Shown here: piece after piece, positions 52,609 through 62,583 of the stretch
Layout of the letters: each line of letters starts with the position of its first letter
Position numbering within the stretch: the stretch's first letter is position 1
NCBI GenBank assembly: GCA_947499555.1
Contig: CANMOU010000001.1
Span: 310,001 to 374,000 of the forward strand
DNA: 64,000 nt
Direction: 5' to 3'
From: an uncultured Roseovarius sp.
Lineage (GTDB): Bacteria; Pseudomonadota; Alphaproteobacteria; Rhodobacterales; Rhodobacteraceae
Notes under the pieces: generated by a model
What the model was told of the DNA's origin: nothing
What the model saw: the letters and a program-made list of their open reading frames with translations, nothing else
The model's database searches: none
Made by a program: the position numbers and the translations under genes

Positions 52609-54642
52609 TTGAGCCAGACCGAAAGCGCAGCTCAGATGATCATGCAGGTGATGGCCAAGAATTGGCTTCTTCAGCGGGGATATCTGTTCTCCTGGGTCCC
52701 TGTCTGCCTTGCATTGGGGATAGGCGGGTATTTTCTTCTGAAGACGGAACCTAGGGCTGCACATTATGCCGTTCTAGCGGGTTTTGTGCTTGGGACCTTG
52801 ACAGTTTATCGGTTTCTTCCGCTTGAAACCCGGCCGTTTCTTTGGGCTCTGGTGCTGGTTGGGCTGGGCGGCGGTTTGGCTGGGCTCCGCGCGCATATGG
52901 TGGCCAATCCAGCCTTGGATTGGCGGTATCACGGTCCGGTTCAGGGGCGGCTCGTCGCCCTCGACAGATCGGCCTCGGATGCGCTGCGTATAACGCTCGA
53001 TCAGGTCATACTGGGAACCATCCCGATGGACCGAACGCCGGGGCGTGTGCGGATTGCGCTGCATGGTGATCCGCCCATCGTGCCACTTGTGCCCGGCACA
53101 ACACTGATGCTGACGGCGCATCTCGCGCCTCCGGGCGGTCCGGTTGAGCCGGGGGGCTTCGATTTCCAGCGCCACGCCTGGTTTCAGGGGCTGGGCGCGG
53201 TTGGGTACACGCGCACGCCCGTGCTGCGCCTGCGCCCGCCAGGGCAAGGGCAATGGATCACAAGGGTGCGCCTGGCGCTGTCTGCACGCGTCCAGTCACA
53301 GCTTGACGGCGAGGCAGGCGCCTTTGCCGCCGCCATCATGACAGGTGATCGCTCGGCCATGGGGCAAGAGACGCTGAGCGCATTGCGCATTTCCAACCTG
53401 GCGCATCTGCTTGCGATCTCCGGGTTGCATATGGGGCTTCTGACCGGGTTCGTTTTTGCTGCCCTGCGCCTTGGCTTTGCCGCGATACCGCCGCTCAACC
53501 TGCGCCTTCCTACTCGCAAGCTTGCGGCGATCGGGGCATTCCTGGCGGCGACGGGCTACTTTTTGCTGTCAGGCGGCAATGTCTCGACCGAGCGGGCCTA
53601 CGTGATGGTGACCGTGATGTTGATTGCCGTTCTGGCTGATCGCCGCGTGCTGAGCCTGCGTGCCGTGGCGGTGGCGGCGATTATCGTGCTTGTGCTGCGG
53701 CCAGAGGCACTTTTGGGGCCAGGGTTTCAGATGTCCTTTGCCGCGACCGCCGCGCTGATCGCGGTGTTCAACGGGATAAGAGATCGCGGGATCAGCCTTG
53801 GGCCACGATGGCTCAACCCGGTGCTGGCCGTTGTTATCTCCTCAGTTGTGGCCGGGCTTGCGACCGCGCCGATTGCAGCGGCACATTTCAATCAGATTGC
53901 TCATTATGGACTGGTCGCCAATCTTCTGTCCGTACCGCTAATGGGGGTCGTCGTGATCCCTATGGCGGTGCTGGCCGGCATCCTGATGCCGTTCGGGCTT
54001 GAAGGCTGGCCGCTGGCCGTCATGGGACTTGCGCTCGACTGGATCCTCTGGGTGGCGCACACCACATCGGCCATCGACGGCGCACGGGGCATGGTGCCAT
54101 CACCCGGCAAAGCGGTCTTGCCGCTGGTTGCGCTTGGTGCGGTCTTTTTTCTGCTTTGGCGCGGGCCGTTTCGCGCAGCGGGGGCCCTTCCGGTCATGCT
54201 TGGATTTGCCTTGTGGGCAGGCATCACGCGTCCGCATGTTCTGATTGCGGAAACCGGCACACTTGTGGGCGTGATGACCGATAAGGGGCGCGCGTTGTCG
54301 GTTGAGCGCGGCGCGGGCTTCGTTGCGCTCAACTGGCTTGAAAATGACGGAGACAGCAGCAAACAGGCGGTCGCATTCACCCGCTGGTCCGAAGTGGCCA
54401 AGAGCGACTGGAACATCACGCATCTAAGGGGCAAGAAAGCGGCCAGGAATTTTGACAGCTGTCGTCGCGGTGACTGGGTTATTCTGACGGCTGAACCAAG
54501 CAAGCTGAATTTGCCTTGCCAGATCATCTATCCTAAAAAACTAAGGGCAAGCGGTGCGCTTGCCCTTTACAAGACACCTCAGGGTGTCAGGGTGATCTCC
54601 GCGCGTGACGTCACCGGCACGCGGCTATGGCACCCTCAGTAG
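52609..54642 (+). CDS. comEC: ComEC/Rec2-family DNA-uptake channel protein
   Basis: A polytopic protein of about 677 residues. It has an N-terminal DUF4131-type region, and the competence-domain core includes [40 protein letters not shown], represented here by its AISGLHMG signature, then [13 protein letters not shown] and [13 protein letters not shown]. It is predicted to form the inner-membrane channel for single-stranded DNA during transformation. The C-terminal domain is shortened and shows no HxHxDH metal site. The start is uncertain: TTG at 52609 has AAGGGA eight bases upstream, while TTG 52555 and ATG 52636 are also in frame. The stop overlaps lexA by 7 bp. Confidence 0.85.
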   Translation: MSQTESAAQMIMQVMAKNWLLQRGYLFSWVPVCLALGIGGYFLLKTEPRAAHYAVLAGFVLGTLTVYRFLPLETRPFLWALVLVGLGGGLAGLRAHMVANPALDWRYHGPVQGRLVALDRSASDALRITLDQVILGTIPMDRTPGRVRIALHGDPPIVPLVPGTTLMLTAHLAPPGGPVEPGGFDFQRHAWFQGLGAVGYTRTPVLRLRPPGQGQWITRVRLALSARVQSQLDGEAGAFAAAIMTGDRSAMGQETLSALRISNLAHLLAISGLHMGLLTGFVFAALRLGFAAIPPLNLRLPTRKLAAIGAFLAATGYFLLSGGNVSTERAYVMVTVMLIAVLADRRVLSLRAVAVAAIIVLVLRPEALLGPGFQMSFAATAALIAVFNGIRDRGISLGPRWLNPVLAVVISSVVAGLATAPIAAAHFNQIAHYGLVANLLSVPLMGVVVIPMAVLAGILMPFGLEGWPLAVMGLALDWILWVAHTTSAIDGARGMVPSPGKAVLPLVALGAVFFLLWRGPFRAAGALPVMLGFALWAGITRPHVLIAETGTLVGVMTDKGRALSVERGAGFVALNWLENDGDSSKQAVAFTRWSEVAKSDWNITHLRGKKAARNFDSCRRGDWVILTAEPSKLNLPCQIIYPKKLRASGALALYKTPQGVRVISARDVTGTRLWHPQ

Positions 54643-55337
54643 CTGCGAATGAGCCCGACAAGCCGACCTTGCACCTTGACCTTGTCTTCCGGCAGCACGC
54701 GCGTTTCATAGGCCGGGTTGGCGGCTTCGAGCGCGATGGCATTGCCACGGCGGAAGAACTTCTTCAGCGTGGCTTCATGATCCTCGACGAGGGCGACAAC
54801 AATATCGCCGTTATCGGCGGCGTTTGTTTCGCGAATGATGACCACATCGCCGTCATTGATGCCCGCGTCGATCATCGAGTCGCCCTTGACCTCGAGCGCG
54901 TAATGCTCACCCGGGCCACTGATCATGTCGCCGGGCACCGCCACGTTGCGGCTGGCATGGGCGATCGCCTCGATCGGAACACCGGCGGCAATCCTGCCCA
55001 TCAGCGGCAGCTCAAGCGCCTGCGCGGCCTGCACAGGGCGGGCATTGGCGGGTTGCGGCGCGTCCGGCTTGTCGCCTTCGATCACGCGCGGGGTAAAGCC
55101 GGGTGGTGTATCGCCGATCATGTTGTCGGGCAGTTTGACGATTTCAAGCGCTCGCGCACGATGCGCCAGGCGGCGGATGAACCCGCGCTCTTCCAGGGCA
55201 GTGATCAGCCGGTGAATGCCGGATTTCGACCGCAGATCAAGCGCATCTTTCATTTCGTCAAAACTGGGCGGAACGCCGTCGCGCTGCACCCGCTTGTGAA
55301 TGAACTCCAACAAATCGAGCTGCTTCTTTGTCAGCAT
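54636..55337 (-). CDS. lexA: SOS repressor LexA
   Basis: A 233-residue LexA. The N-terminal winged helix ([18 protein letters not shown], with [19 protein letters not shown] as recognition region) is followed by the self-cleavage site Ala118-Gly119 in GRIAAGVP, the catalytic Ser154 in KGDSMIDAG and Lys192 in ATLKKFF. It represses SOS genes until RecA-stimulated autocleavage. A GTTC-N7-GTTC box overlaps its own -10 region, so autoregulation is visible. It converges with comEC and lies after moeA on the same strand, but with its own promoter. Confidence 0.97.
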   Translation of the reverse strand: MLTKKQLDLLEFIHKRVQRDGVPPSFDEMKDALDLRSKSGIHRLITALEERGFIRRLAHRARALEIVKLPDNMIGDTPPGFTPRVIEGDKPDAPQPANARPVQAAQALELPLMGRIAAGVPIEAIAHASRNVAVPGDMISGPGEHYALEVKGDSMIDAGINDGDVVIIRETNAADNGDIVVALVEDHEATLKKFFRRGNAIALEAANPAYETRVLPEDKVKVQGRLVGLIRSY

Positions 55338-55372
55338 GAAACCAGTCCTCCAAGGCTCGTTGGTTTCTTTTT

Positions 55373-55387
55373 GTTCTATTCATGTTC
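55373..55387. promoter_or_regulatory. LexA (SOS) box in front of lexA
   Basis: GTTC (55373-55376), 7-bp spacer, GTTC (55384-55387): an exact match to the alphaproteobacterial LexA direct-repeat operator, 36 to 50 bp upstream of the lexA ATG and overlapping the -10 box. Confidence 0.85.
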
Positions 55388-55401
55388 CTGTTTTGTGTCA
55401 A
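55373..55401 (-). promoter_or_regulatory. lexA promoter
   Basis: On the minus strand TTGACA (55401-55396, exact consensus), 17-bp spacer and TAGAAC (55378-55373). The SOS box covers the -10 and part of the spacer, so bound LexA would block polymerase. A DnaA-box nonamer in reverse orientation (TGTGGATAA, 55408-55416) lies just upstream. Confidence 0.75.
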
Positions 55402-55443
55402 CAGGCCTGTGGATAAGTGCTGTGTTTTCGAGTCAAAGCCGTT

Positions 55444-56616
55444 TCAGAGTGCGATAAAGTCCACAAGATCGCCCTTTTGGCGAGGGCCATCATCGGCGGG
55501 CCGCACCATGAGCGCGTCGGCATGGGCCAGAAGGCTCAGCAGGCTGCTGTCCTGACGGCTTTCGGGTATGATCTCGCCATCGTTCAGCGAGGCGCGCATG
55601 TAATGCTCTCTTGGGCCACCCTTGGGCAGGTCGATGCCAAGCTGTGCCGTTCCGCGCGGGGCCGGGACGGCGGGCAGGCCCTGCATCACGCGGATCATAG
55701 GGGCCATGAAGATATGCCCGCAGACCATGGCCGAGACCGGATTGCCGGGCAGCCCGAGCATCACCGTGTCACCCATCTGGCCCGCCATCAACGGTTTGCC
55801 GGGGCGCATCGCGACTTTGTAAAAGGCCCGGTTCATGCCTAGCTCGGCGGCCACATCGCCCACAAGGTCATGATCGCCCACCGACGCGCCGCCAATCGTG
55901 ACAATCAGATCGGCCCCTTCCGCCAGTTCAAACCCCATCCGCAGGGAAGAGCGTGTGTCGCGGGCGATGGGAAGCACGCGTGGTTCAGCCCCCAGAGCAT
56001 CGAGCAAGGCCTTCAACCCAAAGGTGTTTGACGCGATGATCTGATCGGGCGAGGGGCTCTCACCCGGCATAACAAGCTCGTCCCCGGTTGAGAGCAGCGC
56101 CACGCGTGGCTTTCGCGCGACTGCGACTTCGGCGATGTTCATGGAGGCCAAGAGCGCCACATCTGACGGGCTGAGCCGCCGGGGCGCTTTGAGCGTGTCG
56201 CCCACCTTAAAATCACTTCCCGACGGGCGAATATGGGTTTTCTCATCAAGCCTGTCGCCGAGTGTGATCTGATCACCTGTGCGCGCGACATCCTCTTGGA
56301 TCACAACACGGTCCGCGCCTTTGGGCACAGGCGCGCCCGTAAAGATGCGTACCGCCTGGCCCTGTTTCAGCTGACCTTCAAACCGATGCCCCGCGGCAGC
56401 TTCGCCAATCACCTGCAGCACCGTGCCCGGCACCGCATCTGCCTCGCACACCGCGTAGCCATCCATCGCCGAGCCATCAAATGGGGGCTGATCGCGCCGC
56501 GCGACGGCGTTTTGCGCCAAAACCCGGCCTCCGGCCTCGGACAGAGGAATGATTTCGTGATCCAGTGGTGAGACCAGTGCAAAAAGCTGATCCAGAGCCT
56601 CGGTGACGGTAATCAT
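55444..56616 (-). CDS. moeA: Molybdopterin molybdotransferase MoeA
   Basis: A 390-residue MoeA, which inserts molybdate into adenylylated molybdopterin. Features are [60 protein letters not shown] and [14 protein letters not shown]. Its ATG overlaps the moaC stop (ATGA), so both Mo-cofactor genes are coupled and ride behind the trp genes. The C-terminal domain IV is present and of normal length. Confidence 0.95.
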   Translation of the reverse strand: MITVTEALDQLFALVSPLDHEIIPLSEAGGRVLAQNAVARRDQPPFDGSAMDGYAVCEADAVPGTVLQVIGEAAAGHRFEGQLKQGQAVRIFTGAPVPKGADRVVIQEDVARTGDQITLGDRLDEKTHIRPSGSDFKVGDTLKAPRRLSPSDVALLASMNIAEVAVARKPRVALLSTGDELVMPGESPSPDQIIASNTFGLKALLDALGAEPRVLPIARDTRSSLRMGFELAEGADLIVTIGGASVGDHDLVGDVAAELGMNRAFYKVAMRPGKPLMAGQMGDTVMLGLPGNPVSAMVCGHIFMAPMIRVMQGLPAVPAPRGTAQLGIDLPKGGPREHYMRASLNDGEIIPESRQDSSLLSLLAHADALMVRPADDGPRQKGDLVDFIAL

Positions 56617-57089
56617 CTGGCCTCAAAGCGCCCCGATTTGCCACCATCCTTGAGAAGCACGCGGATGCCGCTGATAACCATCCCCTTATCCACGGCCTTG
56701 ACCATGTCGTAGACGGTCAGCGCCGCTGTGCTCACAGCCGTCAGCGCCTCCATCTCCACACCGGTCTGGCCGGTGGTTTTGACGGTCGCCTCGACGCGCA
56801 CGCCGGGCAGGTCCGGATCAAGCGACAACTCCACGGCCACTTTGGTGATGGGCAGTGGATGGCATAGGGGAATAAGCTCGGGCGTCTTCTTGGCCCCCAT
56901 GATCCCGGCAAGTCGCGCAACCGACAGAACGTCGCCCTTTTTGGCGCGACCTTCCGAAATGATGTCAAAAGTCTGCGCGGCCATGCTGATGTGACCTTCG
57001 GCCACCGCAATCCGGTCTGTCACGGCCTTGTCCGAGACATCGACCATATGGGCATCACCCTTGCCGTCGAAATGCGTGAGGTCCGCCAT
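56613..57089 (-). CDS. moaC: Cyclic pyranopterin monophosphate synthase MoaC
   Basis: A 158-residue MoaC acting after MoaA in molybdenum cofactor synthesis. It shows [39 protein letters not shown], the strongly conserved [28 protein letters not shown] and KDGGKSGRF. The ATG at 57089 overlaps the trpC stop and ends four bases into moeA. Linkage of trpC with moaC and moeA is typical of Rhodobacterales. Confidence 0.96.
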   Translation of the reverse strand: MADLTHFDGKGDAHMVDVSDKAVTDRIAVAEGHISMAAQTFDIISEGRAKKGDVLSVARLAGIMGAKKTPELIPLCHPLPITKVAVELSLDPDLPGVRVEATVKTTGQTGVEMEALTAVSTAALTVYDMVKAVDKGMVISGIRVLLKDGGKSGRFEAR

Positions 57090-57904
57090 CAAAGCCCCCG
57101 TGGCGCAGGGGCGGCCGAGAGTATGCGGCGGGTCGCGGCGGTGACATCCTCCTGCCGCATCAATGCCTCGCCAATCAGAAAGGCGCGCGCGCCGTACATG
57201 GCCAGATCGGACAGGTCCTGCGGTTCAAAAAGGCCACTTTCGGTGACAATCATGCGGTCTTCCGGAACGAATTTTGACAGCTTCCGGGTGACATCAAGAG
57301 ACGTCTCGAACGTATTGAGATCACGGTTATTTATGCCGATCATTGTCGAGGATAGCTGCGCCGTGCGTTCAAGCTCTTCCTGATTGTGAACTTCCAAAAG
57401 CGCGTCCATGCCCCATTCGGTGGCCGCCGCTTCAAGTTCTTCCGCCTGAGCGTCACTGACAGATGCCATGATGATGAGGATACAATCCGCCCCCCAGGCG
57501 CGCGCCTCGGTTACCTGGTAGGTGTCATACATGAAGTCCTTGCGCAGCACCGGCAGTTCGCAGGCGGCACGCGCCTCTTTGAGGAATTCCGGCGAACCCT
57601 GAAAGCTGGGCGCATCGGTCAACACCGAAAGGCAGGCGGCCCCGCCTGCTTCATAGGCCTTTGCCAGGGCAGGTGGGTCAAAATCCTCACGTATCAGCCC
57701 TTTGGACGGGCTGGCTTTCTTGATCTCGGCGATCAGTCCAAAACCGGTCTTGCTGGCTTGCAAGAGGGCCTCGGCAAACGGGCGCACGGCCGGTGCGTTT
57801 TCCGCCTCGGATGTCAGGTCTTCAATCGGTTTGGCTGCTTTGGCCGCCTCGATCTCTTCGAGCTTGTAGGCTTTTATCTTTTCCAGAATGGATGGCGTGC
57901 TCAT
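57089..57904 (-). CDS. trpC: Indole-3-glycerol phosphate synthase
   Basis: A 271-residue TIM-barrel enzyme converting CdRP to indole-3-glycerol phosphate in tryptophan synthesis. Phosphate- and substrate-binding motifs are [54 protein letters not shown] and VTESGLF. It overlaps trpD upstream (ATGA) and touches moaC downstream, being the third trp gene in trpG-trpD-trpC order. Confidence 0.97.
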   Translation of the reverse strand: MSTPSILEKIKAYKLEEIEAAKAAKPIEDLTSEAENAPAVRPFAEALLQASKTGFGLIAEIKKASPSKGLIREDFDPPALAKAYEAGGAACLSVLTDAPSFQGSPEFLKEARAACELPVLRKDFMYDTYQVTEARAWGADCILIIMASVSDAQAEELEAAATEWGMDALLEVHNQEELERTAQLSSTMIGINNRDLNTFETSLDVTRKLSKFVPEDRMIVTESGLFEPQDLSDLAMYGARAFLIGEALMRQEDVTAATRRILSAAPAPRGL

Positions 57905-58923
57905 GCGGACTCCGATGTGATTTTGGCCAGCGTCTCGACCCGCGTCTTGGCCGCCCCGCTGTCGATGCTCTCCCGGGCCAGGTTAACGCCGGTTTTCAGA
58001 TCATCGGCCTTGCCCGCAATGGTCAGAGCGGCCGCGGCATTCATCAAAACGGCATCGCGATAGGCACCCGGCGCGCCGTCAAGCAGGGCACGGAACGCGG
58101 CCCCGTTTTCTTCCGGCGTGCCGCCGAGAATGGCCTCGAACGGATGCACTGGAAGGCCGAAATCCTCGGGGTGCAGTTCGATATCTTTCACACTGCCGTC
58201 TTCCTCTAGCGCAGCAACCCAGCTTGAGGTGGCAATGCTTAGTTCATCTGTGCCATCCTCGCCATGCACCAGCCATGCGCGTTCCGACCCAAGTTGCCCC
58301 AGCGTTTCGGCCATCGGGCGGATAAGATCACGGCTAAACGCGCCAGTCAGCTGACGCTTCGCGCCTGCCGGATTGGTTAACGGACCTAGAATGTTGAAGA
58401 TCGTGCGTGTGCCAAGCTCGGCGCGCACCGGGCCGACATGCGCCATGGCCGGGTGATGCATGGGTGCCATCATGAAGGCGATGCCCGCAGTTTCCAGTGC
58501 CTTTTCAACCACATCTGCACCGACCATCACGTTGATGCCCATCTGTGTCAGCGCATCCGCCGCGCCCGATTTCGAGCTCAGATTGCGATTGCCATGCTTG
58601 GCCACGGTCACACCGGCCCCTGCCACCACAAAGGCCGTCGCAGTGGAAATGTTAAGCGTGCCCTTGCCGTCGCCGCCTGTGCCGACAATGTCCATAGCGC
58701 CCGCCGGGGCTCTCACCTTGTTACATTTGGCGCGCATCACGGCCGCGGCAGCAGCGTATTCATCGACCGTCTCGCCCCGCGTGCGCAGCGCCATCAGAAA
58801 CCCGCCCATCTGCGCTGGTGTGGCCTCGCCTTCAAAGAGGACGCTGAACGCGGCTTCCGCTTCGTCGCGGCTGAGCGCGCGATCAGCAGCCGCGCCGATC
58901 AGTGGCTTGAGTTGGTCGCTCAT
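57901..58923 (-). CDS. trpD: Anthranilate phosphoribosyltransferase
   Basis: A 340-residue TrpD, joining anthranilate and PRPP. It has the PRPP-binding [39 protein letters not shown], and [24 protein letters not shown]. Overlaps of four bases on both sides bind it translationally to trpG and trpC. Confidence 0.97.
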   Translation of the reverse strand: MSDQLKPLIGAAADRALSRDEAEAAFSVLFEGEATPAQMGGFLMALRTRGETVDEYAAAAAVMRAKCNKVRAPAGAMDIVGTGGDGKGTLNISTATAFVVAGAGVTVAKHGNRNLSSKSGAADALTQMGINVMVGADVVEKALETAGIAFMMAPMHHPAMAHVGPVRAELGTRTIFNILGPLTNPAGAKRQLTGAFSRDLIRPMAETLGQLGSERAWLVHGEDGTDELSIATSSWVAALEEDGSVKDIELHPEDFGLPVHPFEAILGGTPEENGAAFRALLDGAPGAYRDAVLMNAAAALTIAGKADDLKTGVNLARESIDSGAAKTRVETLAKITSESA

Positions 58924-59501
58924 GCAGGCACCTTCATCGTCTCCAGGAAATTCTTCAACAGCGCATGACCATGCTCAGAGGCAATGGATTCAGGGTGAAA
59001 CTGTACGCCGTGAATGGGCAATTCCTTGTGCCGCAATCCCATGATCGTGCCGTCCTCAAGCTCCGCATTGATCTCAAGACAATCAGGGCAGCTGTCGCGC
59101 TCGACGACTAGCGAGTGATAGCGCGTTGCGTCGAAAGGCGAGGGCAGGCCGGCAAAGACACCGGTGCCGTTGTGGCGCATCTGCCCCATCTTGCCATGGA
59201 CGATCTCTGCGTGGCGCGCGACCTTGCCGCCAAAAACCTGGCCGATCGTCTGGTGCCCCAGACAGACACCCAAGAGCGGTGTGCGGGTTTCCGCCGCCGC
59301 CTGGGTGAGCGCAAGGCAAATGCCCGCACGATCGGGATCACAAGGCCCTGGCGACAGCAGAATGCCTTCTGGTTTCAACGCCATAGCCTCTTGAACATTG
59401 ATCGCGTCATTGCGCCGCACGACGACCTCTGCTCCCAACTCGCCCACGTAATGCACGAGGTTGTAAGTGAAACTGTCATAGTTATCGATCAGAAGCAGCA
59501 T
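58920..59501 (-). CDS. trpG: Anthranilate synthase glutaminase subunit
   Basis: A 193-residue class I amidotransferase. It carries [16 protein letters not shown], the oxyanion LSPGPCDP, the nucleophilic Cys in [11 protein letters not shown], and the HPESIAS catalytic His-Glu. It supplies ammonia to TrpE for anthranilate synthesis; trpE is not in the window. It is the first gene of the minus-strand trp-moa run and diverges from the polysaccharide deacetylase gene over 124 bp. Confidence 0.96.
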   Translation of the reverse strand: MLLLIDNYDSFTYNLVHYVGELGAEVVVRRNDAINVQEAMALKPEGILLSPGPCDPDRAGICLALTQAAAETRTPLLGVCLGHQTIGQVFGGKVARHAEIVHGKMGQMRHNGTGVFAGLPSPFDATRYHSLVVERDSCPDCLEINAELEDGTIMGLRHKELPIHGVQFHPESIASEHGHALLKNFLETMKVPA

Positions 59502-59625
59502 GGTCTTTGGCCAGTTCTTATTAGGGCTGGAGGCGTGGGTCTCAGTCGCGGTATACTTGTTCAGGCTTGCGCGAGACCGTCAAGAGGCGCAAGATAAGGA
59601 AAAAGCAAATACGAGGGCAAAAGCA

Positions 59626-61383
59626 GTGCTTCGTGGATTAATAGGAGGTTTGATCTCCGGAATGGTCGTATCGGGCGCCTGTCTGGCCGTGGCGTCGGTC
59701 ATTGTTAGCGATGGTCCCGGTGGAGGAAAAGTTGCCGAGCGCGCGGAGGTAGCCCGGGTGGCTCCGGAGACCGCCGCTGTGGACGTGCCCGCCGGATCAG
59801 GGTTTGATCAGGGTCTGGACGACAAGGCCGCAACGCTGCCAAGTTATGAACCGACGGAACCAGCCCCCGAACCGGAACCGGCCGCTGCGCCAGAACCGGG
59901 CAGTCTGTCTGCCCTGTCGCAAAGCGATCTCGGATCGGCTGCGGCGCCCGAGGTCAATCACACCGGCAGCACGCTTGAAACGCCCGAAGTAAGCCAGGAA
60001 ACCAGCGGCGTCTCTGTGCAAAGTGATGAGCCGGTCGCGGCAGTTGAATCTGCGGCAGCACCAAGCGCACCGGAAAACGATACCGCTGCAAACCTGTCGA
60101 CCGAGCCTGCACAACCTCCGACGCCGGAGGCCGAAGACAGCGCGGGTTTGGCCGACACTCAAGCCACGCCAGAGCCTGTTGAGCCGGAGACTGCGCAGGA
60201 AGAGGTTGCCGCATCGGATGAGCCGGAGGTTTCCACCTCTGAGGATAGTGCATCGGTTGAAACGGCAGAGGCCAGCGACACGCAGCCCGAGTTTGAGGTG
60301 CAGAGCGAGCCCGCCGATCAGACGGCTCTGGAGGATACAGGCGCCGATGCAGGTGCCGGTGCGGACGCCGAGACGCAGCAGGGCGATCAGCAGGAAAGCA
60401 ACGCCACGGAAGCAGCGGCAACACCGCAGGCTGTTGAGCCTGAGCCTGCAGAAGAAGACAGCGGCGCGACCGCCGCCGTGACCGCACCGCAAGCAGATGA
60501 GGATGAAGAAATCACCCTGGCGCAGGCCTCGACCGAGCCAGAGGAAGAAACATCCAACAGCACGATCGGCAATATTGCCGAAGGGGTGACAACCGGTCGT
60601 CTGCCGTCTGTCGGCGATCCGGTCGAGGAAGAAACAGCCGCGCTTGTGCCCGAGGAAGGCGAGGGCGTTGAGGGCGCCGAGGGTGAAGAGGCAGCGGAAC
60701 CGACGCGTCCGATAGACCGGTTCGCCATCGAGTTTGAAAATCCCGACGACAAACCGCTTATGGCCATTGTCCTGATGGATGATGGCGAAAGCCTTGTCGG
60801 ACCCGAAGCCTTTGCTGAGTTTCCTTATCCGATCAGCTTTGCCGTCAATGTGGCCTCGCCCAAAGCCAAGGAACTGGCGAAAAAGTACCGGGACGCGGGG
60901 CTTGAGGTTCTGGCGATGACAGATCTGCCAAAAGACGCTGCAGCCCAGGATGTGGAAGTCGCGATGGAGGTGTACCTGCAGGCTGTGCCCGAAGCGGTGG
61001 GGGTCATGGAAGGCATAGAGACAGGTCTTCAGTCCAACCGCCAGGCCGCCGCGCAGCTTGCGCCGATCCTTCTGGCCTCGGGTCATGGTCTGGTGATGTG
61101 GCCCAACGGACTGAACACCGCGCAGAAGCTGGCCGCGCGCGAGGGTGTGCCATCGGCCACGGTTTTCCGCGATTTTGACAGCAATGGCCAAGGGGCAACG
61201 GTTATCCGCCGCTTCCTTGATCAGGCCGCTTTCCGCGCCGCACAGGAAGAGGCGGGCGTGATCATGGTGGGTCGACTTCGCCCGGACACGATCAGCGCGC
61301 TGCTTCTTTGGGGGCTGCAGGACAGGGCGTCTTCGGTGGCGCTGGCGCCGGTGTCGGCGGTTCTCAAAGCCTCGCAGGAATAA
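59626..61383 (+). CDS. Divergent polysaccharide deacetylase family protein with long acidic linker
   Basis: A 585-residue protein. An N-terminal transmembrane anchor (about residues 3-28, LIGGLISGMVVSGACLAVASVIV) is followed by a low-complexity Glu/Pro/Ala/Asp/Ser region of some 330 residues. The C-terminal domain (about 365-585; FAIEFENPDDKPLMAIVLMDDGE, FAVNVASPKAKELAKKYRDAG, GHGLVMWPNGLNTAQKLA) resembles the divergent polysaccharide deacetylase family. It probably acts in the periplasm on cell-wall or surface glycans, but the classical deacetylase metal motif is not obvious. The start is GTG at 59626 after GAGGG; earlier in-frame starts are possible. Confidence 0.75.
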   Translation: MLRGLIGGLISGMVVSGACLAVASVIVSDGPGGGKVAERAEVARVAPETAAVDVPAGSGFDQGLDDKAATLPSYEPTEPAPEPEPAAAPEPGSLSALSQSDLGSAAAPEVNHTGSTLETPEVSQETSGVSVQSDEPVAAVESAAAPSAPENDTAANLSTEPAQPPTPEAEDSAGLADTQATPEPVEPETAQEEVAASDEPEVSTSEDSASVETAEASDTQPEFEVQSEPADQTALEDTGADAGAGADAETQQGDQQESNATEAAATPQAVEPEPAEEDSGATAAVTAPQADEDEEITLAQASTEPEEETSNSTIGNIAEGVTTGRLPSVGDPVEEETAALVPEEGEGVEGAEGEEAAEPTRPIDRFAIEFENPDDKPLMAIVLMDDGESLVGPEAFAEFPYPISFAVNVASPKAKELAKKYRDAGLEVLAMTDLPKDAAAQDVEVAMEVYLQAVPEAVGVMEGIETGLQSNRQAAAQLAPILLASGHGLVMWPNGLNTAQKLAAREGVPSATVFRDFDSNGQGATVIRRFLDQAAFRAAQEEAGVIMVGRLRPDTISALLLWGLQDRASSVALAPVSAVLKASQE

Positions 61384-61548
61384 AAACAGACGCCTGATTT
61401 CGCGCTCTTTTGCGTCTTCTTATGTTTGCCGGTTGCAGAACCGGCCTGACCCTTTCGGACAAAAAGTTTGTCATTGGCAGCGCAGTTTGTCGTGCTAACG
61501 TGGCACGCAAAAAGGCCATTGGCCGCGTCATGAAAAAGGGAGGAAAAC
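61384..61548. other. Leader region of the DctP-type TRAP operon
   Basis: A 165-bp gap. It holds a 7-bp stem-loop GCCGGTT (61428-61434) / AACCGGC (61439-61445) without a T-run, and a shorter repeat CGTGC (61491-61495) / GCACG (61503-61507) that could be an operator. A promoter for the transporter is expected here but I cannot define it. AGGGAGGA precedes dctP. Confidence 0.4.
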
Positions 61549-62529
61549 ATGTTAAAAATACTGACAGGCGCACTCGCTGGCGTTGCTCTTACGGCTTCGG
61601 CTGCCATTGCGCAGGAGAAGATGCGGATTTCGCTGCAACTGCCGCTCAAGAGCCATCTGGGGCAAAACCTGCTGCTTTTCGAAAAAGAGGTAGAGGCCCG
61701 CACGGGCGGCGCGATAGACGTTGAAATCTACGACAGCGCAACGCTTTACAAGGACAAGGAAGTGCCTGCTGCCGTCGGTTCGGGCGCGATTGAGGCCGGT
61801 GTTGCATCGCTGACCCGTTATGTCGGGGACGCGCCGGTTGTCGATGTCTTCTACATGCCGTTCCTCTTCAACAGTGAAGACAAGGTGCGGGCGGCTGTGG
61901 CCGATGGCTCGACCGTGCGGGAAACCATCGAAACCGAGATCGAAAAGACCGGCGGTCAGGTGCTCTATTGGCAAGCCTATGGCGGTGCGATCATGCTTTC
62001 AAACGGGGATCCCATTCGCACCCCTGCTGATCTTGAAGGCAAGAAGGTGCGCGTCTTCGGCAAGACATTGGGTGATTTCGTGTCCGCCGCCGGTGGTGCT
62101 CCGACGCTCATCTCGGGATCAGAGCAATACCTGGCCTATCAGCGGGGCACGGTTGATGTTGGTATGACGGGCGTGTCAGGCGTGAAATCGCGGAAACTCT
62201 GGGAGGTTATGGATACGATCACTGTGACAAACCATGCCAATATCGAGTTTGTCGTTGTGGTCAACAATGACTGGTGGAATGGGCTTTCGCCGGAGATCCA
62301 GGGCCACATCACCGAGGCTGCCGCGATGGCGCAGGCCGATGTGCGCGACAAGATGGCCTCAATCGAAAGCGAGGCCTATGCCGCAGCCAAAGAAAACGGC
62401 ATGACCGTGGTCGAACTGACCGATGACGAGCTTGAGCAGTGGAACGCGGTTTCCCAGCCTGTTTTCGACTCCTACATCGCGGCGACCGGTGATACCGGCC
62501 AGAAGATTCTGGACGCCGCTGGAAAGTGA
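61549..62529 (+). CDS. dctP: TRAP transporter substrate-binding protein, DctP family
   Basis: A 326-residue periplasmic binding protein with a signal peptide (LKILTGALAGVALTASAAIAQ). Mature segments include ISLQLPLKSHLGQNLLLFEKEVEARTGGAI, YGGAIMLSNGDPIRTPADLEGKKVRVFGKTLGDF and TNHANIEFVVVVNNDWW, typical of DctP proteins that bind carboxylates; the conserved Arg in KVRVFG would contact a carboxylate. The substrate is unknown. AGGGAGG lies seven bases before the ATG. A stem-loop follows the stop and separates it from dctQ. Confidence 0.9.
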   Translation: MLKILTGALAGVALTASAAIAQEKMRISLQLPLKSHLGQNLLLFEKEVEARTGGAIDVEIYDSATLYKDKEVPAAVGSGAIEAGVASLTRYVGDAPVVDVFYMPFLFNSEDKVRAAVADGSTVRETIETEIEKTGGQVLYWQAYGGAIMLSNGDPIRTPADLEGKKVRVFGKTLGDFVSAAGGAPTLISGSEQYLAYQRGTVDVGMTGVSGVKSRKLWEVMDTITVTNHANIEFVVVVNNDWWNGLSPEIQGHITEAAAMAQADVRDKMASIESEAYAAAKENGMTVVELTDDELEQWNAVSQPVFDSYIAATGDTGQKILDAAGK

Positions 62530-62541
62530 AAAAATTCAGTT

Positions 62542-62568
62542 CGGGCAGTGTCATAAAGGCGCTGCCCG
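62542..62568 (+). repeat. Intercistronic stem-loop between dctP and dctQ
   Basis: CGGGCAG (62542-62548) and CTGCCCG (62562-62568), a perfect 7-bp stem with a 13-nt loop and no T-run. Such loops after binding-protein genes commonly stabilise the upstream mRNA so that more binding protein than permease is made. Confidence 0.6.
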
Positions 62569-62583
62569 GCGGAAATTGACCAA

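Noticed and set aside
59797-61191. 464-codon minus-strand ORF
   Set aside because: Antisense to the low-complexity linker of the deacetylase-like gene; its Cys/Arg/Leu-rich repeats are the mirror of Glu/Ala/Pro codons.
61428-61445. Terminator after the deacetylase gene
   Set aside because: The stem is good but it is followed by CTGACCC, not a T-run; recorded only as a stem-loop.
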